In this document: piece by piece, positions 28,850-37,544 of the stretch
Layout of the letters: every line of letters starts with the position of its first letter
Position numbering within the stretch: position 1 is the stretch's first letter
NCBI RefSeq assembly: GCF_001602525.1
Contig: NZ_LSYT01000015.1
Location: forward strand, 1 to 64,000
Length of the DNA stretch: 64,000 nucleotides
Reading direction: 5' to 3'
Source: Flavobacterium chilense
GTDB taxonomy: Bacteria; Bacteroidota; Bacteroidia; Flavobacteriales; Flavobacteriaceae
Made by a program: the position numbers and the translations under genes
The notes under the pieces: generated by a model
Seen by the model: only the letters and a program-made list of their open reading frames with translations
Told to the model about the DNA's origin: nothing
Database searches by the model: none

Positions 28850-30037
28850 ATGCACACAGAAAACTACGATGTAATTGTTATTGGCGGAGGACCAATAGGT
28901 CTGGCAACTGCCTATCATCTTGGCAAACGAAAAGCAAAAACTTTAGTATTGGAGCAATATACGTTTGTGAATCAGCTAGGAAGTTCTGCCGGAGTTTCAC
29001 GACAGTTTAGAATTCCATATCCACAGGAATATATGGTACAAATGGCATTAGATGCACAGCCTTATTGGGATGCACTGGAAAAAGAAACGGATACTGCCTT
29101 GCTCGACAAAGTAGGTACGCTCTGGTTTGGAGATCCGGCTGTACATTCTACCGAAGGAAATATTGCCGAAGCCGAACAAGCCCTGAAGGAATTAGGAGTT
29201 CCTTATACCACACTGATAGCAAAAGAAATCGAAGAAAAATACCATTTTAAAAACTTACCCGAAACCTACACCGGATTATTTCAGGCAGATGGTGCCAGTA
29301 TCAATTTTAAAGCAACAAATGAAACGCTTTTAAATTTGTGCCAAAAAGAAGAAACCGTTCAGTTAGAAGAGAATTCTCCTGTAATTGCAATCAATCAGGT
29401 GGGAGAACTTTTTGAACTTACTACTCCAAACGGAATTTATATCGCTAAAAAACTGGCTATTATTCCTGGTCCTTATATCAATAGTGTTATCAACCTGCTG
29501 GATTTTAAAATAGAAGCTACGTATTGGAATATGTCTTCAGCATATTTCAAAAAAACCGATCCTACAATTCAATACCCAACCTGGTTTGTATTTCAAAATG
29601 CAATAGGCGAAAATGGAAATCAGTTTTATGGTTTCCCTTCAGTTGATTGGGATCATCCGGAATACATTCGGGTAGCACCTGATTTTGTTATAAGTCCTTT
29701 AGAAGAACCAAGTGACCGAACCTTGATTCCTAATTCGCAAGAACTGGGCTATACTTCTGATTGGGTAAAAGACCACATGACAGGATTGAGTACAGAACCA
29801 GAATATACTTCTACATGTTTGATTGCTTTGAGTAAAATTGCGAATAAAGAACTACTAATTGATTTTGCTCCAAGCTATGTACCCAATCATAAAAACATTG
29901 TGTTATACGCAACCGGATGGGCAGCAAAATTTACTCCGTTTTTAGGAAAAGTTATGTCTGATCTTGCTTTAGACGGACATACTGATTTTGATATTACTCC
30001 TTTTCAATTAGGATACAAATACTTTAAAGCAATTTAA
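28850..30037 (+). CDS. MSOX/MTOX-like FAD-dependent amine oxidoreductase
   Basis: From the ATG at 28850 the product has 395 residues and starts directly before the dinucleotide-binding fold (YDVIVIGGGPIGLATAYHLG); in-frame ATGs at 28790 and 28820 would add a short tail. It belongs to the DAO family branch of monomeric sarcosine oxidase and N-methyltryptophan oxidase: length, LGSSAGVSRQFRIPY (the SSHGxSR-like segment), FYGFPS, and the C-terminal GWAAKFTPFLGKVMSDLAL match. Cys323 (TSTC) aligns with the Cys that binds FAD covalently in MSOX. The O2-activating Lys after GFPS in MSOX is not evident. It is cytoplasmic and first of three genes, 13 bp from the next. The substrate, a secondary or N-methyl amino acid, is inferred only. 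Confidence 0.85.
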   Translation: MHTENYDVIVIGGGPIGLATAYHLGKRKAKTLVLEQYTFVNQLGSSAGVSRQFRIPYPQEYMVQMALDAQPYWDALEKETDTALLDKVGTLWFGDPAVHSTEGNIAEAEQALKELGVPYTTLIAKEIEEKYHFKNLPETYTGLFQADGASINFKATNETLLNLCQKEETVQLEENSPVIAINQVGELFELTTPNGIYIAKKLAIIPGPYINSVINLLDFKIEATYWNMSSAYFKKTDPTIQYPTWFVFQNAIGENGNQFYGFPSVDWDHPEYIRVAPDFVISPLEEPSDRTLIPNSQELGYTSDWVKDHMTGLSTEPEYTSTCLIALSKIANKELLIDFAPSYVPNHKNIVLYATGWAAKFTPFLGKVMSDLALDGHTDFDITPFQLGYKYFKAI

Positions 30038-30050
30038 AAACCCCAATGTT

Positions 30051-31808
30051 ATGAATAAAGATACTCCATTAAATTCAGGAATGAAACCTGATTTAAAAAT
30101 CGAAACCGCCATTATTGGTGCCGGAACTTCCGGATTATATACTGCTTATCGTCTGGTAACCGATAAAAGATACACCGCTGATCAGGTACAAATTTTTGAC
30201 ATGAGCAATAAATTAGGCGGAAGACTTGAATCCGTTATTATGCCGGGAATGGATTTCTGGGGCGAATTAGGAGGCATGCGCTATCTTACCTCTCAGGAAA
30301 TTGTAACCACATTAATTGAAGGATATGTATCTCCGGAAGATCCAAAGAAACGTATTCCTATTTTAAAGGATGTGATGACACCTGTACCTTTTCCAATGGG
30401 CGAATCGTCAAAATTATTAATGTACCTTCGAAAAGAACGCTTTAAACAAGATGCCTGGAACGAAGCTCAAAAAGTAAATAAAAAACTGCCCACCCGATAT
30501 TACCTGAACGATAATGATTTTGGCTTTAGTTCTGATCAGCTTTTTAATAAAATTATTTACGATGTTTTAATGGCAGATTCCTGGGTGGCTAAAACATATA
30601 GCAAAAAAATCAAGAAAGGACCTTCTATTTATGATTATTCTTTTGAGTTAGACAGCAGAGACTGGGATGATATCAAACCTAAACTAATCTACAATTTCCC
30701 TCATTCTCCTTACCACAATCGTAAAGTAAATGATTTAGGTTTCTGGAACTTAATCAAAGATCAGGTTTCTCAGGAAGGATATGAATTTTTGGCAAATGCC
30801 GGAGGTTATTATTCAAATACAATCAATTGGAATTCAGCCGAAGCATTTCCATACATGGTAGGCGATTTTTCTGCCGGAACAATTTATAAAACGATCGAAG
30901 AAGGGTACGACAGTATTGCTTATGCTGTTGCCAATTCTTATATGGAACATGAAGGCGCCTGTATCTGGTCCGAAAATAAACTGGTGACTTTTACAAAAGA
31001 ACATTCTGTAAAAACACATAAATACCAACTGACTTTTCTAAACCTGAAAACCAACAGTAAATGGCATGTATATACAAATTCAATTGTGTTGGCTATGCCG
31101 AGAAAATCTTTGGAACTTTTAGATCAGAACAATTTCTTTTTCGACATTAATGAAAATTCAGTTCTAAATGAAAACATCCGTTCAGTCATTATGGAACCTG
31201 CTTTTAAGATCTTAATGGGCTTTACTTATCCTTGGTGGAAAGAATTAGGAATTGACTCTGGACATTCTATTACGGATTTACCAATGAGACAATGTTACTA
31301 CTTTGGAACAGATGAAAAAACTAAAAACTCCATGTTATTAGGAAGCTATGGCGATATGGAAACAGAAACATTCTGGAAAGCCCTTTCTGATGACAAAATA
31401 CTTTTTGAAGTAAAAGCAGCCAATTCAGCCTCCCTAAAAGAACTCCACGAGTTAAATGATGTTCAGGCTACTAAACTGATGGTAGGCGAATTAATGAATC
31501 AGCTTCGTGAATTGCACGGCCCTGATGTAACAATACCGGAACCTTATGTAACTTATTTTAAAGACTGGACAGATGAACCTTTTGGCGCAGGTTATCATGC
31601 CTGGAAAGCCGGATTTTCAGTTAAACATGTGATGCCTTATATGAGAAAACCGGTACACGGGGAACAAATTCATATTTGTGGCGAAGCTTATTCTGACCAG
31701 CAAGGATGGGTTGAAGGCGCTTTTTGTGAAGCAGAAAAAATGCTTCAGGAATATTTTGGACTCGACCGTCCGTTCTGGCTGCCTGAAGATTATTATTTAG
31801 GATGGTAA
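30051..31808 (+). CDS. L-amino-acid-oxidase-like flavin monoamine oxidase
   Basis: 585 residues of the flavin amine-oxidase superfamily. The Rossmann motif is at residues 20-31 (AIIGAGTSGLYT), followed by a second FAD segment (NKLGGRLESVIMPGMDFWG, GGMRYL) and the C-terminal FAD-contacting motif HICGEAYSDQQGWVEGA (about 542-558). The wording GGRLES...ELGGMRYL and GEAYS-QGWVEGA is close to L-amino acid oxidases. No signal peptide is present, so oxidation should occur in the cytoplasm, giving an oxo acid, ammonia and H2O2 if it is an oxidase. It lies 13 bp after the MSOX-like gene and 71 bp before the 513-residue gene, which implies one operon. The amino acid used is unknown. Confidence 0.85.
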   Translation: MNKDTPLNSGMKPDLKIETAIIGAGTSGLYTAYRLVTDKRYTADQVQIFDMSNKLGGRLESVIMPGMDFWGELGGMRYLTSQEIVTTLIEGYVSPEDPKKRIPILKDVMTPVPFPMGESSKLLMYLRKERFKQDAWNEAQKVNKKLPTRYYLNDNDFGFSSDQLFNKIIYDVLMADSWVAKTYSKKIKKGPSIYDYSFELDSRDWDDIKPKLIYNFPHSPYHNRKVNDLGFWNLIKDQVSQEGYEFLANAGGYYSNTINWNSAEAFPYMVGDFSAGTIYKTIEEGYDSIAYAVANSYMEHEGACIWSENKLVTFTKEHSVKTHKYQLTFLNLKTNSKWHVYTNSIVLAMPRKSLELLDQNNFFFDINENSVLNENIRSVIMEPAFKILMGFTYPWWKELGIDSGHSITDLPMRQCYYFGTDEKTKNSMLLGSYGDMETETFWKALSDDKILFEVKAANSASLKELHELNDVQATKLMVGELMNQLRELHGPDVTIPEPYVTYFKDWTDEPFGAGYHAWKAGFSVKHVMPYMRKPVHGEQIHICGEAYSDQQGWVEGAFCEAEKMLQEYFGLDRPFWLPEDYYLGW

Positions 31809-31879
31809 ATCCAGATCCTGTCAAAAAAGAACAAATCAACCCTTTTAATACAAAGATTAATTAACTACAAAAAACGATC

Positions 31880-33421
31880 ATGTTAAAACGTAACAACCCC
31901 GATGAGATCAGTTTATCTCAAATCGCCGAAAATTTCAATGCAGGTAACAAAGAATTCTCACTTGAAACTACAGAAGATAACAAAGGTATATTAGAGAATT
32001 TGATGTCAGGCTATTCAAAAGTTCTAATCGAAAGCCCAATCAGACCCTTTAATGAAGATAATCTGCAAAGCATTGTAAACAATGTAGATTATGGTATTTT
32101 AAGAGCGTTAGAAGGAACCTGGGTTAGCTACAATCATAACGGGCAAAATAATCGGGAATTAATTGGTAGCGGTGTGCATACCACTATTATGCCATCGCCA
32201 GGTACAAATGCAGGGAGCATTCCAGGAAAGTATAGTTTTGAATGTGAAGAGTACATAGAAAAACTAACCTTCAATTTAGTACCCGGTGGAGTTCGCAATC
32301 GCGGTGGTGCAAACGAACAATTTTGTGGTGCGATTAAATACGATCAAAGTATTAAAAGTGTAAATACGATTACAGGTGAATCTACTTTAAAATACACCCC
32401 AATTCACGAAGAAAACGGAATGTACTTATGGCTAAGTGATGTATTTAATTATGCCGCCACTAAAAAAACAATAGAAGAAGATCGTGGTATACATGCTATC
32501 TCACCAACTGATCCTAATAAAGATTTATACAAAAGCGGATATCAGGATGAAACTCTTTTTTTGATCGTAAACGATCAGGGACAAAAAGAATATGTAACAC
32601 TCGAAAATTTAAATGGCAGACCCTATTCTGAAATTATTGCTTCTAAAGAACTTAAACCCGGAGCCGGCCAAACAGGACCTTATTTTATTCCGGATTACTC
32701 TATCTCACGAAGCGGTGTAATTCCGCATGGAAGTACTATAACCTTATTAGGAGATCTGAAACCAAGTGGTAGAAATTATTTAATTCCGGGTGCTCCGCAA
32801 TTTCCTGAAGGTAATGCTGCCTGGGAATATGATCATCTTTCGATTTCGAAAACTATGGGAGGAGCCGGTGCCAGCGAAGATGATCCTATAAATCTGGATC
32901 AGGCGCCACCTGACTGGGTATTCGAAAAACTTAATGGTGAAAATGATCGTCAGGAAAATAAAATCTATACTCAACGTATACTGGCTCATCCGCTGTATCC
33001 TTATTCTGTAAGACCTGATTTACGTCTTCGTGATTCCATCAAAGGAGAAATAATAAAAAATTATGTACTTATTGAGATGTCGTCTAAAAATAAAACGGGT
33101 GCTCAGGGAGGTATATTAAATGTGCCGTTTGTGAATCGTTTTGTTCCTACGGTTGAGATGAATATGAAAATGTGGATTGAAACTGTTGTCGAAGACGAAA
33201 AAGAAATTCTTCAGCTGCAATACGAACAAATTATATTTTTCGAATTTGATTTTGGCGATGATGGAGGTACTACAAGCTGGCCACACATACAGGTCAATAC
33301 ACTTCGCAAAATCGAAGATGTTTCTCCTGATCAGAAACGTTTATTTGAAGAGCAATTTCCAGGTTCCAATAAATTTGAAAATTCAGCGTCGGCTTCAGGA
33401 TGTCCTTATCATAAAGAATAA
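31880..33421 (+). CDS. Unassigned 513-residue protein of the oxidase operon
   Basis: Not confidently recognised. No signal peptide or membrane span. A lipocalin/FABP-like pattern appears at about 80-165: LEGTWVSYN, then EYIEKLTFNLVPGGVRNRGG, with a later IPHGSTITLLGD (about 288-299), order reminiscent of a beta-barrel family sometimes annotated as heme-binding. A second part (about 350-490) includes QRILAHPLYPYSVRPDLRLR, and PFVNRFVPTVEMNMKMW. The C-terminus ends SGCPYHKE, which resembles heme-protein Cys-Pro motifs but is not proof. It is the last gene of the operon, closed by a strong terminator at 33443. A helper that handles H2O2 or the product of the flavoenzymes is possible. Confidence 0.6.
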   Translation: MLKRNNPDEISLSQIAENFNAGNKEFSLETTEDNKGILENLMSGYSKVLIESPIRPFNEDNLQSIVNNVDYGILRALEGTWVSYNHNGQNNRELIGSGVHTTIMPSPGTNAGSIPGKYSFECEEYIEKLTFNLVPGGVRNRGGANEQFCGAIKYDQSIKSVNTITGESTLKYTPIHEENGMYLWLSDVFNYAATKKTIEEDRGIHAISPTDPNKDLYKSGYQDETLFLIVNDQGQKEYVTLENLNGRPYSEIIASKELKPGAGQTGPYFIPDYSISRSGVIPHGSTITLLGDLKPSGRNYLIPGAPQFPEGNAAWEYDHLSISKTMGGAGASEDDPINLDQAPPDWVFEKLNGENDRQENKIYTQRILAHPLYPYSVRPDLRLRDSIKGEIIKNYVLIEMSSKNKTGAQGGILNVPFVNRFVPTVEMNMKMWIETVVEDEKEILQLQYEQIIFFEFDFGDDGGTTSWPHIQVNTLRKIEDVSPDQKRLFEEQFPGSNKFENSASASGCPYHKE

Positions 33422-33442
33422 TTTTTAAGTCGCTACAGAACA

Positions 33443-33484
33443 AAAAAAAGCAAATCCCAATTTTAAAATTGGGATTTGCTTTTT
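33443..33484. terminator. Bidirectional terminator after the oxidase operon
   Basis: Perfect 18-bp palindromic stem with arm AAAGCAAATCCCAATTTT (33447-33464) and complementary 33465-33482, A/T-rich tails on both sides. It separates the oxidase operon (+) from the SIMPL gene (-). Confidence 0.9.
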
Positions 33485-33508
33485 ATAATTTGATATTTGA
33501 TATCTCGT

Positions 33509-34198
33509 TTATTCTAAAATAAAACTCACGCTAACGTTTGCAGTAATTTCGATTTCTCCAATTGCCAAAGTTTCATTTGTTGCTCCGGCGTTGCTATCCA
33601 TTGCCATAGATTTCATAGCATACATTGGTTGTGGACGATAAACCTGAGTGTTATCAGAAATAGTATAAGCTTTACCAACTTTTTGTCCTAAAACTGAAAC
33701 ATAATCTTCTGCTTTTAATTTAGCATCTTTAATGGCTAATTTTCGAGCGTCTGATTCCAGTTGCGCTAATTTAGATGTTTCAAAAGAAACTCTGTCTATG
33801 CGGTTAATTCCTTGTTGAACCAAACCTTCCATCAATTCGTCGTATTTAGTTAAATCTCTTAATACGATTTCTACTGTTTGAGTAGCGTTATAGCTAGTTT
33901 TCTTTTTTTCGTAATCGTATTGCGGATTCAAAGCTACTTGTTTGGTTTTGTAATCAGCAGTTGGAACATTTGATTTTTTGATGAATTTTAAAATGGCATC
34001 GATCTTTTCGTCATTTTGCTTTTTGACATCTTTAGCATTATTCCCTTTTGTTTCAACCGTAGCTGAAATACAAACCTGATCAGGTGCTACTTTTACTTTT
34101 CCTTCCCCATTTACATTGATTTGAGGTATTTGCTTGTTTTCCTGGCCGTAAGACATAGTCATAAACATGATTGTTAAAAATAATACTACTTTCTTCAT
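33509..34198 (-). CDS. Periplasmic SIMPL-domain (DUF541) protein
   Basis: 229 residues from the ATG at 34198, which starts a clear signal peptide (MKKVVLFLTIMFMTMSYGQ). The reading frame is open upstream to 34288, but those codons overlap the rhomboid gene and lack a signal. The SIMPL domain covers most of the mature protein: INVNGEGKVKVAPDQVCISA, VETKGNNAKDVKKQNDEK, KQVALNPQYDYE, and IKDAKLKAEDYVSVLGQKVG. Members include BP26/OMP28-type periplasmic proteins that form ring or channel oligomers and are linked to stress resistance. It lies 52 bp downstream of the rhomboid gene on the same strand. Confidence 0.92.
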   Translation of the reverse strand: MKKVVLFLTIMFMTMSYGQENKQIPQINVNGEGKVKVAPDQVCISATVETKGNNAKDVKKQNDEKIDAILKFIKKSNVPTADYKTKQVALNPQYDYEKKKTSYNATQTVEIVLRDLTKYDELMEGLVQQGINRIDRVSFETSKLAQLESDARKLAIKDAKLKAEDYVSVLGQKVGKAYTISDNTQVYRPQPMYAMKSMAMDSNAGATNETLAIGEIEITANVSVSFILE

Positions 34199-34250
34199 TT
34201 TTGTTATATTTAAGTTATTCGGTAAAGGTCTTCCAAAAGTTGTGCCACTG

Positions 34251-34889
34251 TTACAATTTGCCCAATTTAGCCATAATAAAAAGTACAAAAATTGGAATTG
34301 CCAGCAAAATAACCATCAAACTATGATCTACAAATAAGGATGGATCTTTTATTAAAGTTATCAAATATCCGCCTATAGCGCCTCCAAAATGTGCTGTATG
34401 CCCAATATTATCATTTTTGGCTTTCATACCGTAAATTGAATACAGTAAATATAAAATTCCGAATAAATATGCCGGCATCGGAATGACAAAAAAGATTCCC
34501 AATGTCATGTCCGGCTGCAATAATATTGCCGAATATAAAACTCCCGTTACAGCACCCGAAGCTCCCACGGCTCTATAACTATAATCGTTCTTATGAAAAA
34601 CCATTGTAAGTAAACTTCCAAAAATCAAACTTCCAAAGTAAATCAAACCAAAAGAAATACTGCCCAGCCATTGTATTACTACTGGTCCAAAAAACCATAG
34701 TGTAAGCATATTAAATGCCAGGTGCATCATATCGGCATGTAAAAAACCTGACGAAAGCATTCTGATTTGCTCTCCCGAACGAATACTTCCAACATGAAAT
34801 TCGTATTTTCTAAAAAAAGAAAGATCGTTAAAACCTTTGTAACTAATCAATACATTCGCAACTATAATCCCGATTAAAATGGTATTCAT
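34251..34889 (-). CDS. Rhomboid-family intramembrane serine protease
   Basis: 212 residues, with six predicted membrane segments. Catalytic Ser111 lies in VGASGAVTG and catalytic His167 in HTAHFGGAIGG; HLAFN (His56 to Asn60) corresponds to the oxyanion HxxxN motif of the second helix. The N-terminus IGIIVANVLISYKG starts the first helix without a cytoplasmic domain. It is a complete minimal rhomboid core and should cut transmembrane helices in the inner membrane. Substrates are unknown. Downstream is the SIMPL gene, possibly co-transcribed. Confidence 0.93.
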   Translation of the reverse strand: MNTILIGIIVANVLISYKGFNDLSFFRKYEFHVGSIRSGEQIRMLSSGFLHADMMHLAFNMLTLWFFGPVVIQWLGSISFGLIYFGSLIFGSLLTMVFHKNDYSYRAVGASGAVTGVLYSAILLQPDMTLGIFFVIPMPAYLFGILYLLYSIYGMKAKNDNIGHTAHFGGAIGGYLITLIKDPSLFVDHSLMVILLAIPIFVLFIMAKLGKL

Positions 34890-34979
34890 AAAAAACTTTT
34901 AATTTGAATTGTAAATATAGTCATTCTTAAACATATGTTAGCGTAAGACCAAAATATCCATGGCTAATCATTTTTACTT

Positions 34980-34987
34980 TATATTTG
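34980..34987 (+). promoter_or_regulatory. Candidate -7 promoter box (TATATTTG)
   Basis: Fits TAnnTTTG, 14 bp before the ATG of the acyltransferase gene at 35002. The expected -33 TTG is not clear. Confidence 0.45.
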
Positions 34988-35001
34988 CATAAAAAAATTA
35001 C

Positions 35002-35886
35002 ATGCAATTTCTTGTTTATATATTGGCCTACCCTTTACTCTGGCTGATCTCTATACTTCCTTTTCGATTATTTTACATGTTATCTGATTTTGTATATTTT
35101 ATTGTATACTACATTATCAGATACAGAAGAAAAGTAGTTCGTGACAATCTTACTCTTACTTTACCGCATTTAAGTAAAGAAGAACTAAAAAAAATCGAGA
35201 AAAAGTTTTACAGCCATATGTGCGATATGTTTCTGGAAACCATCAAAACGATGAGTATTTCGCCTGAAGAAATGGACAAAAGATTTCGCATTACCAATCT
35301 TGAACTTGTTAATGATTATGCTAAAAAAGGCAAAAGCGTTATTCTTGTAGCATCACATTATGCAAGTTACGAATGGCTTCTGACAATTAATCCAAAACTG
35401 GCTTTTAAAGGAATTGCTGTTTACAAAAAGGTGGCAAATCCTTATTTTGACAAACTGGTACGTAAAATACGTTCAAAGTACAATACTGAAATGATCGAAA
35501 CCAGACTGGCAATTCCAACTATGGCAAAAAACCAACGTAACGGCATATTAAGTATGTATGGCTTAGCAAGCGATCAGTCGCCTAAACTGGACCGAATTTT
35601 TCATTCGCTAAAATTTATGGGAGTTGAAGTTCCTGTACATACTGGTGCCGAAATGCTGGCTAAAAAATACGACTTAAGCGTTATTTTTGTAAAAGTAGAA
35701 AAAGTAGCAAGAGGATATTATGAAGCAACCTTTATTTCTCTTGCAGATAATCCGAAAGATTACGAAAACTTTGATATTACAGAAAAGTACCTGAGAGAAG
35801 TTGAAAAACAAATTTACAAAGCTCCTGAATACTATTTATGGACACATAAAAGATGGAAACATCGTGTTGAAAATGTGCCTTCATAA
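35002..35886 (+). CDS. LpxL/HtrB-like lysophospholipid or lipid A acyltransferase
   Basis: 294 residues. An N-terminal membrane segment (LVYILAYPLLWLISILPFRL) is followed by a catalytic domain with the HX4E motif at His119 and Glu124 (ASHYASYEW), and SMYGLASDQSPK (about 184-195), the substrate-binding region of the family. Ends EYYLWTHKRWKHR, which matches the conserved W-H-RR/KR tail of LpxL/LpxM proteins. It should transfer a secondary acyl chain to the lipid A precursor at the cytoplasmic face of the inner membrane. Monocistronic, with a bidirectional terminator next to it. Confidence 0.9.
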   Translation: MQFLVYILAYPLLWLISILPFRLFYMLSDFVYFIVYYIIRYRRKVVRDNLTLTLPHLSKEELKKIEKKFYSHMCDMFLETIKTMSISPEEMDKRFRITNLELVNDYAKKGKSVILVASHYASYEWLLTINPKLAFKGIAVYKKVANPYFDKLVRKIRSKYNTEMIETRLAIPTMAKNQRNGILSMYGLASDQSPKLDRIFHSLKFMGVEVPVHTGAEMLAKKYDLSVIFVKVEKVARGYYEATFISLADNPKDYENFDITEKYLREVEKQIYKAPEYYLWTHKRWKHRVENVPS

Positions 35887-35888
35887 AT

Positions 35889-35931
35889 AAAAAATACCTC
35901 TTTCAAAATTCAATGAAAGAGGTATTTTTTT
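35889..35931. terminator. Bidirectional terminator between acyltransferase gene and glmM
   Basis: Stem AAAAATACCTCTTTCA / TGAAAGAGGTATTTTT with a short loop; both strands have following T residues. It lies between two convergent genes. Confidence 0.9.
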
Positions 35932-35949
35932 ATGCTTTAATTACTAAAA

Positions 35950-37338
35950 TTAAATTCCGGCAATTGCTTTTATTTCATCAATAATTCGAAGAGCCAAAAC
36001 ATCTGCTTTTTCCTGAGAAGGTGCTTCAGTATAAATTCTGATAATTGGTTCTGTATTTGATTTTCTTAAATGTACCCATTCTGTAGCAAAATCAATTTTT
36101 ACACCATCGATTGTTGTAATATCTTCATTTTTATATTTTTCTGTCATCGCAACCAAAATCGCATCAACATCAATTTGAGGTGTCAATTCGATTTTATTTT
36201 TACTCATATAATATTCCGGATAAGAAGCTCTCAATGCCGAAACAGATACTTTTTTATTCGCTAAATGAGTCAGGAATAAAGCTACACCAACCAAACTATC
36301 TCTTCCGTAGTGAGATTCCGGATAAATGATTCCTCCATTACCTTCACCACCAATAATAGCGTTGTTTTTTTTCATTAACTCTACTACATTCACTTCTCCT
36401 ACTGCACTGGCTTCATATTTTCCGCCGTGAGCAACTGTTACATCACGTAAAGCACGAGAAGATGACATATTAGAAACTGTATTTCCGGGAGTTTTGCTTA
36501 AAACATAATCAGCACAAGCTACCAATGTATACTCTTCACCAAACATTTCTCCGTCTTCGCTGATAAAAGCCAGACGATCAACATCCGGATCAACCACAAC
36601 GCCCAAATGCGCTTTTTCTTTTACTACTAATTCTGAAATATCAGTTAAGTGTTCTTTTAAAGGTTCCGGGTTGTGAGGGAAATGTCCGTTTGGTTCGCAA
36701 TACAATTTCACTACTTCAACACCCATTAATTCTAATAATTTCGGAATAATAACGCCTCCAGAAGAGTTTACACCATCAACCACTACTTTAAATTTTGCCG
36801 CTTTTACTGCTTCAACATCCACTAAAGGTAAATTTAAAACCTCGTCAATATGAATATCCATATAAGCATCATTTACTGTGATTTCGCCTAAGTTATCCAC
36901 ATTAGAGAAATCGAAAGCTTCAGCCTCGGCAATTTCAAGAATTTTCGCCCCTTCGTCTCCACTTAAAAATTCTCCTTTTGCATTTAGTAATTTTAAAGCA
37001 TTCCATTGTTTTGGATTATGAGAAGCAGTCAAAATAATTCCACCATCAGCTTTTTCTAACGGAACTGCCACTTCTACAGTTGGTGTTGTCGAAAGTCCAA
37101 GATCAATTACATTAATTCCAAGACCTATTAAAGTATTTACAACCAAATTATGAATCATTGGTCCTGAAATTCTCGCGTCACGGCCAATTACAACTGTTAG
37201 TTTTTCTTTTGAAGTATTGTTTTTCAGAAAAGTACCATATGCTGATGCGAATTTTACAGCATCAACAGGAGTCAGGTTATCTCCTACTTTTCCACCAATT
37301 GTTCCTCGGATACCTGAAATCGATTTTATTAAAGTCAT
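35950..37338 (-). CDS. glmM: Phosphoglucosamine mutase (GlmM)
   Basis: 462 residues of the alpha-D-phosphohexomutase family, converting glucosamine-6-phosphate to glucosamine-1-phosphate for UDP-GlcNAc and thereby peptidoglycan and LPS synthesis. The phosphoserine loop is TASHNPKQWN (Ser106), the metal loop is DPDVDRLAF (Asp250, Asp252, Asp254), the sugar-specificity loop is GEGNGGIIYP and the phosphate-binding loop is RKSNTEPIIRIYTE. Within the Bacteroidota this form is normally annotated as GlmM, although a phosphomannomutase activity cannot be excluded from sequence. The start ATG at 37338 is directly followed by the conserved KSISGIRGTIGG. Confidence 0.93.
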   Translation of the reverse strand: MTLIKSISGIRGTIGGKVGDNLTPVDAVKFASAYGTFLKNNTSKEKLTVVIGRDARISGPMIHNLVVNTLIGLGINVIDLGLSTTPTVEVAVPLEKADGGIILTASHNPKQWNALKLLNAKGEFLSGDEGAKILEIAEAEAFDFSNVDNLGEITVNDAYMDIHIDEVLNLPLVDVEAVKAAKFKVVVDGVNSSGGVIIPKLLELMGVEVVKLYCEPNGHFPHNPEPLKEHLTDISELVVKEKAHLGVVVDPDVDRLAFISEDGEMFGEEYTLVACADYVLSKTPGNTVSNMSSSRALRDVTVAHGGKYEASAVGEVNVVELMKKNNAIIGGEGNGGIIYPESHYGRDSLVGVALFLTHLANKKVSVSALRASYPEYYMSKNKIELTPQIDVDAILVAMTEKYKNEDITTIDGVKIDFATEWVHLRKSNTEPIIRIYTEAPSQEKADVLALRIIDEIKAIAGI

Positions 37339-37384
37339 TTTTGTGAGTTATGGTTATTTTTATTACAAATATAAAAAAGTTGAT

Positions 37385-37535
37385 GAGTTACTAAGAGCCT
37401 AAGTTGCTAAGATTTCAAAATAATCTTAAATTTTAGGAGATTACTATAAAGTAAATCACAAAAATGATTTAAAAAGTTTTTATACATTTACAAGAACAAA
37501 CTTAGTTTACAGGCATCTGAGAACCTTAGTAACTC
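37385..37535. repeat. Degenerate intergenic inverted repeat (CTTAGTAACTC type)
   Basis: GAGTTACTAAG (37385-37395) is perfectly complementary to CTTAGTAACTC (37525-37535). Nearby further CTAAG words (CCTAAG, GCTAAG) form a low-complexity pattern. It lies between glmM (-) and the AcpH-like gene (+), in a promoter-containing gap. Confidence 0.55.
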
Positions 37536-37544
37536 CAAAAACAA

